Positions 15,683-19,431 of a stretch of DNA of 19,431 nt are shown here, piece by piece. The translations under genes were made by a program, and so were the position numbers. The stretch's first letter is position 1, and each line of letters starts with the position of its first letter. The DNA comes from Bacillota bacterium (GTDB lineage Bacteria; Bacillota_E; Sulfobacillia; Sulfobacillales; Sulfobacillaceae), in the NCBI GenBank assembly GCA_021820645.1, contig JAKADJ010000013.1:1-19431 (forward strand). The letters are read 5' to 3'. The notes beneath the pieces are model-generated. The model worked only from the letters and a program-made list of their open reading frames with translations, was not told the origin of the DNA and did no database searches.

Positions 15683-17248
15683 GTGGTGCAATCTCACTTA
15701 ATGCCTTGGGTGGCCGTTACCACACCGACCGGCCCCGGCTCAAGTCTCGAGGTGCGCGCCTTTGTCGCTGCGACTCTCTTGGTCGGACTCCTCACTATCA
15801 TTATGTGGGAACTGCGTCACATTTTCTTAATCGTCAATATTGCCCTTTTGTATCTGCTTCCCGTTTTAACCATTGCCCTGCGGTGGGGCATTTGGCCGGC
15901 CATCTATGCTGCAGGACTCGGTGTGTTGGCCTTTGATTATTTTTTTGTTCCCCCAGTTCTTAGCTACACCGTCGCGGATTTTCGCTATCTCATATCTTTT
16001 GCGGTGTTCTTGGCCGTGGCCGCATTGACCGCCAGTCTGGCCGGAACCTTACGCCGGCAGACTCACGATGCCTTACGCCGTGAATCTCTCACCTCATCCC
16101 TCTATGAATTGAGCCGGCAAATGGCCGCCGTACGGGATCTCGAGACATTATTGGATGAAGTTGCCCAACATGTATCCCGTACCTTCGCAACCCCAGTCCC
16201 GGTCATGATTGCGTTGCCCGATGCCCATGACCAATTGCGGATTGCCGCGAGAACCCCGGTGATCGATCCTGGCTACCGGGTCAATGCCAATGTGTTGGAT
16301 TGGGTCTATCATCACGGGGAGCAAGCCGGCTTTGGTGAAAACAAAAATACAGAGCTGCTTTATATTCCCCTCAAAACGGAAGACAAGGTGCACGGGGTTA
16401 TGTGTATCGGCGAATATGGTCTCGGAACCGTGTTTAATCCAGAACAATTGCGCGTCGTGGAGGCTCTAGCCGGTGTAGCTGCGGTGTCCATTGCTCGCAT
16501 TCATTATGAGGAAGAAGCGAAACTGTCCCACTTGATGGCTGAATCTGAACGACTTCGCACGGCGCTGTTAGACTCGATTTCCCACGAGTTAAGAACTCCC
16601 CTAGCCACCATCATCGGATCCGTGACAGGTCTCCTCGAAGGCATGGATGTCCTGACTCTCCTGGATCAACGGGAGCTCTTAGTGACCATTCGAGAGGGTT
16701 CCATGCGGATGAATCGACTAATCACCAACTTATTGGGTATGGTTCGGCTAGAAAGTGGCATGCTGCGTTTGAATCGACAATCCAACGACATGGCTGACAT
16801 GATTGGCGTCGCCCTGCGTCAAGTCCAGGATGCGCTCGCCCGGCGTCGCGTCGCGGTCAATATCCCCGACGATCTTCCTCCCATTAAGGTCGATGATGTA
16901 TTAATCGATCAGGTGCTCACCAATCTCCTGAGCAATGCGATCAAATATTCTCCAGACGGCAGTACCATTCGCATCGATGTCACATTTTCTGAGAGCACCA
17001 TGACAGTGTCCCTACAGGATGAGGGAATCGGCATTCAGCCGCTGGAAGCCGAACGCCTGTTCGAGAAGTTTTACCGGTCACCAACGGCTCAACATATTCC
17101 CGGAACCGGATTAGGGCTGGCGATTTGTAAAGGGATTATCCTCGCCCATGGAGGCACAATTAGTGCGAGACGGGGCAGTCCTCGTGGCACCGTCATGACC
17201 ATTGAATTACCTTTGGAACACATACTCATAAAGGAGCAGGAATCATGA
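15683..17248 (+). CDS. kdpD: KdpD C-terminal half: DUF4118-GAF sensor histidine kinase
   Basis: This is the membrane and kinase half of the Kdp sensor, which phosphorylates KdpE and controls kdp expression. The 521-aa product has four helices of the DUF4118 region (about 25-125), a GAF-like domain (about 150-275), a HisKA domain with His301 in SISHELRTPL, and an ATPase domain with N-box NLLSNAIKYSPDG at 414-426, DEGIGI at 446-451 and GTGLGLAICKGI at 474-485. It entirely lacks the N-terminal KdpD and Usp domains, which are encoded alone at 9470-10618. The break falls in the linker before the first membrane helix. The start is uncertain: GTG 15683, GTG 15686 and ATG 15701 all lack a ribosome binding site, and the frame stays open upstream to 15581. 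The stop overlaps kdpE as ATGA. Confidence 0.93.
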   Translation: MVQSHLMPWVAVTTPTGPGSSLEVRAFVAATLLVGLLTIIMWELRHIFLIVNIALLYLLPVLTIALRWGIWPAIYAAGLGVLAFDYFFVPPVLSYTVADFRYLISFAVFLAVAALTASLAGTLRRQTHDALRRESLTSSLYELSRQMAAVRDLETLLDEVAQHVSRTFATPVPVMIALPDAHDQLRIAARTPVIDPGYRVNANVLDWVYHHGEQAGFGENKNTELLYIPLKTEDKVHGVMCIGEYGLGTVFNPEQLRVVEALAGVAAVSIARIHYEEEAKLSHLMAESERLRTALLDSISHELRTPLATIIGSVTGLLEGMDVLTLLDQRELLVTIREGSMRMNRLITNLLGMVRLESGMLRLNRQSNDMADMIGVALRQVQDALARRRVAVNIPDDLPPIKVDDVLIDQVLTNLLSNAIKYSPDGSTIRIDVTFSESTMTVSLQDEGIGIQPLEAERLFEKFYRSPTAQHIPGTGLGLAICKGIILAHGGTISARRGSPRGTVMTIELPLEHILIKEQES

Positions 17249-17937
17249 TCGGAGCTAGAATTCTTATCGTGGACGACGAATCCCAAATTCGAAAACTCCT
17301 GACCGTCACCTTACAGGCACATGGGTATGCAACGGACGAAGCCTCCAACGGGCACGAGGGACTAGTGATGGCCGAGCAACTGCGACCCGATCTCATTATA
17401 TTAGACTTGAGCCTACCGGACATGAAGGGCACCAGCGTGTTAAGCCAGATTCGAAGCTGGTCTAACGTCCCAGTCGTCATTCTTACGGTCCATGATGATG
17501 AAACTGACAAAGTGTTTGCATTAGACCACGGTGCCGATGACTATATAACCAAGCCCTTTAGCATGGGCGAATTGATGGCACGCGTGCGCGTGGCCTTGCG
17601 TCATGTCGCCCAATCCCCCGAAGAGCCCGTGCTGACACTAGGCCATCTCAAAATCGACCTCATTCATCGTGTTGTGGAGCGGCAGGGAGAAACCGTCAAA
17701 CTGACCCCGATCGAATACGACCTTTTGCGGGTCTTGGCGCTCAGCGCCGGACGCGTGATGACCCATCGACAATTACTCCGCCAAGTCTGGGGGGAGCAGA
17801 GTTATGAATCGGAAAGTCACTATTTACGCATCTACGTGGGACATCTACGAAAAAAAATCGAAGACGATCCGACGCGCCCACGTCTTATCATCACCGAACC
17901 GGGGGTGGGTTACCGCCTCCTCGCTCCCGAAAAATAA
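17245..17937 (+). CDS. kdpE: KdpE response regulator (OmpR family)
   Basis: KdpE is the transcriptional activator of the kdp operon, working with KdpD. The 230-aa product has a receiver domain (about 1-120) with acidic pair Asp10/Asp11, phospho-acceptor Asp54 in ILDLSLPD, Thr81 and Lys103 in YITKPF. A winged-helix DNA-binding domain follows (about 130-228), with LTPIEYDLLRVLALSAGRV and ESHYLRIYVGHLRKKIEDDP. All phosphorelay residues are intact. The ATG at 17245 overlaps the kinase stop (ATGA) and has AAAGGAG 8 nt upstream, so kinase and regulator are translated together. Likely target: the direct repeats at 10809-10826 upstream of the kdp promoter. Confidence 0.96.
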   Translation: MIGARILIVDDESQIRKLLTVTLQAHGYATDEASNGHEGLVMAEQLRPDLIILDLSLPDMKGTSVLSQIRSWSNVPVVILTVHDDETDKVFALDHGADDYITKPFSMGELMARVRVALRHVAQSPEEPVLTLGHLKIDLIHRVVERQGETVKLTPIEYDLLRVLALSAGRVMTHRQLLRQVWGEQSYESESHYLRIYVGHLRKKIEDDPTRPRLIITEPGVGYRLLAPEK

Positions 17938-18027
17938 CGCCCTGCAGAAAGGACAATGTGGTCACTTCGACGAATGTTTCTTTCTCAAGCCGGGGATTAT
18001 ATGGCTCTGAAAGGATGATGAAAACCC

Positions 18028-19431
18028 ATGCCACAGTCATATGGACGCCTTATGAACAATCAAATCGGGTTTTGGCAGGTACTGTTCCAATCAGTCTCCC
18101 AAATGGGACCCGGATTATCTGCGGTGTCCGGGCTGACCGCGGCGGCTAGCTTCGCAGCCGGAGCCATGCCACTTGGGATCCTATTAGCATTAATTGCTTC
18201 GCTATTTGGCGCCAATACACTCATTCAGTTCTCCAAGAAAATTTCGAGCGCCGGGGGTTATTACACCTTCGTGGCGCAGGGGTCGGGAGCACGTACTGGC
18301 GTCTTCACCGGATGGATTTATCTCTTGTACCAGGGCGTTAACGCCCCCGCCATGATCTTGTTTTTTGGGTTTCTCATGCAGTCCATTCTCAACATGGGAT
18401 TCAGGATGCATCTCCCGAGTTGGAGTTGGTGGCCTTTTGCCATGGTGGCCGCCCTATTTGTCTGGTACATCTCCGTAAAAGGGATCCGGCCATCACTCCA
18501 GTACTCCATGACTCTCGGTCTCATCGAGTTTGTGGTGTTCGTCATATTAGGCTTGGTCCTGATTGCTAAGGCCGGACCGCACAATTCGCTCATCCCATTT
18601 TCTCCAGGGGCCTCACCGACGGGGTGGTCCGGCATTGGCCTGGCCATGGTCTTCGGCCTCTTTTCGTTTGCTGGTTACGGTGCCGCCGCTCCTCTCGGGG
18701 AAGAGGCTAAGAATGCGAAAACCACAATAGCACGGGCCGTATTCATCGCGGTCCTCGTGGTCGGTCTTTATTATGTGTTTATTGGCTATGCGTCCACCGT
18801 AGGCTGGGGCATTCATAAGATGGGGAGCTATGCCTCCTTACCGTTACCGTTGATGACCATGGCCCAGCATACGCTTGGCTCCTTATGGTTTTGGCTCATC
18901 GCCGTATTAGTAATTAACGGGACATTAGCCTGCATTACCGCCATCCATAACGCTCAGGTACGGGTGCTCTATGCCTTGGGCCGAGATCAGATTGTGGTAC
19001 CCCATCGCATGGCAGAAACCCATGCCGTGTACCGATCGCCCCATCAGGCTATCCGGTTTCAATCCATCATCAGCATGACCATTGTCACCGTCGTGGGATT
19101 TTGGTTGGGGAGTTTTGCCGGTTTTGTGTTCCTCGGTGAACTCATGACGCTCTCCACCCTTATCGTCCATATCATGGCCAACCTCTCCTTAACTCGTTAC
19201 TATCGGAAGATTGGACAGTTCCGCTGGCTGGTACATGGCGTGTTTCCCGGAATCGCAACCTTGCTCTATCTCCTGCCGATTTATTTCACCCTGTTCCCGG
19301 TTCCCCCATTTCCAGACAATATTCCACCCTATCTCTTAATCGGATGGCTTATCGCTGGAGTTCTGTTGCTGTGGGGAATTTTTCGCAAACATCCGGATCG
19401 CATTCGAAACGCCGGGCTGATTACCGCCGAC
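18028..19431 (+). CDS. APC-superfamily amino-acid-type permease (partial, runs off the right edge)
   Basis: The frame stays open from ATG 18028 to the window end (468 codons seen, no stop). It encodes a polytopic membrane protein with about eleven or more hydrophobic segments. APC-type landmarks are present: GPGLSAVSG near 27-35 in the first helix, the SAGGYYTFV segment near 74-82, and SFAGYGAAAPLGEEAKNAKTT near 213-233, matching the conserved EEAKN block after helix 6. This suggests proton- or sodium-coupled uptake of an amino acid or amine; the substrate cannot be read. GAAAGGA lies 12 nt before ATG 18028, and an in-frame ATG at 18052 is the alternative. It follows kdpE by 90 bp on the same strand without a clear terminator. 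A K+ role suggested by its place next to kdp is unproven. Confidence 0.85.
   Translation, partial: MPQSYGRLMNNQIGFWQVLFQSVSQMGPGLSAVSGLTAAASFAAGAMPLGILLALIASLFGANTLIQFSKKISSAGGYYTFVAQGSGARTGVFTGWIYLLYQGVNAPAMILFFGFLMQSILNMGFRMHLPSWSWWPFAMVAALFVWYISVKGIRPSLQYSMTLGLIEFVVFVILGLVLIAKAGPHNSLIPFSPGASPTGWSGIGLAMVFGLFSFAGYGAAAPLGEEAKNAKTTIARAVFIAVLVVGLYYVFIGYASTVGWGIHKMGSYASLPLPLMTMAQHTLGSLWFWLIAVLVINGTLACITAIHNAQVRVLYALGRDQIVVPHRMAETHAVYRSPHQAIRFQSIISMTIVTVVGFWLGSFAGFVFLGELMTLSTLIVHIMANLSLTRYYRKIGQFRWLVHGVFPGIATLLYLLPIYFTLFPVPPFPDNIPPYLLIGWLIAGVLLLWGIFRKHPDRIRNAGLITAD

Noticed and set aside
18028..19431. KimA-like K+ transporter for the permease next to kdp
   Set aside because: The protein shows general amino-acid permease landmarks (GPG, GGYYTF, EEAKN). 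Proximity to kdp alone does not support K+ specificity, and the C-terminus is not in the window.

Overview
The window is a chromosomal stretch of a Gram-positive-type bacterium, most likely a Bacillota (Firmicutes) member. The evidence is an RNA polymerase delta subunit gene (rpoE) next to pyrG, a classic Bacillota neighbourhood, together with strong GGAGG-type ribosome binding sites and frequent GTG/TTG starts. A moderately GC-rich, perhaps acidophilic, Sulfobacillus-like organism would fit the overall impression, but that is inference from gene content and style, not a measured placement.

Layout. Positions 1-2211 carry the minus-strand pair rpoE-pyrG (delta subunit, CTP synthase). Positions 2212-2661 are an intergenic region with divergent promoters. 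On the plus strand follow nagZ (cytoplasmic GH3 beta-N-acetylhexosaminidase) and a translationally coupled four-helix membrane protein of unknown function, whose 3' end runs 158 bp into the convergent acyl-CoA ligase gene. Positions 8156-4501 (minus strand) form a fatty-acid or acyl-CoA degradation operon: 3-hydroxyacyl-CoA dehydrogenase, a stand-alone second 3HCDH C-terminal domain, enoyl-CoA hydratase and acyl-CoA ligase. A MarR-family regulator diverges from it. The operon's 5' leader contains a good promoter, a 49-codon ORF with an excellent ribosome binding site, and a textbook intrinsic terminator inside that ORF, so it looks like an attenuated leader. An IscA/HesB iron-sulfur carrier follows, sharing a terminator region with the next convergent gene.

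Positions 9470-17937 are a Kdp high-affinity K+ uptake locus. The ATPase genes kdpF, kdpA, kdpB and kdpC are all present, with an extra 27-aa membrane microprotein encoded upstream of kdpF. The sensor KdpD is split. Its ATP-binding KdpD domain plus Usp domain (382 aa) are encoded alone on the minus strand, divergently from kdpFABC. The membrane, GAF and histidine-kinase half (521 aa) sits downstream of kdpC and overlaps kdpE. The two halves add up to about the length of a normal KdpD. A pair of T-rich direct repeats 11 bp apart, just upstream of the kdp -35 region, resembles the known KdpE target.

The window ends inside an APC-superfamily permease gene. No rRNA, tRNA, CRISPR, insertion sequence or prophage signal was seen. 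The most interesting items are the split and divergent KdpD sensor, the extra Kdp microprotein, and the leader-ORF/terminator arrangement ahead of the beta-oxidation operon.
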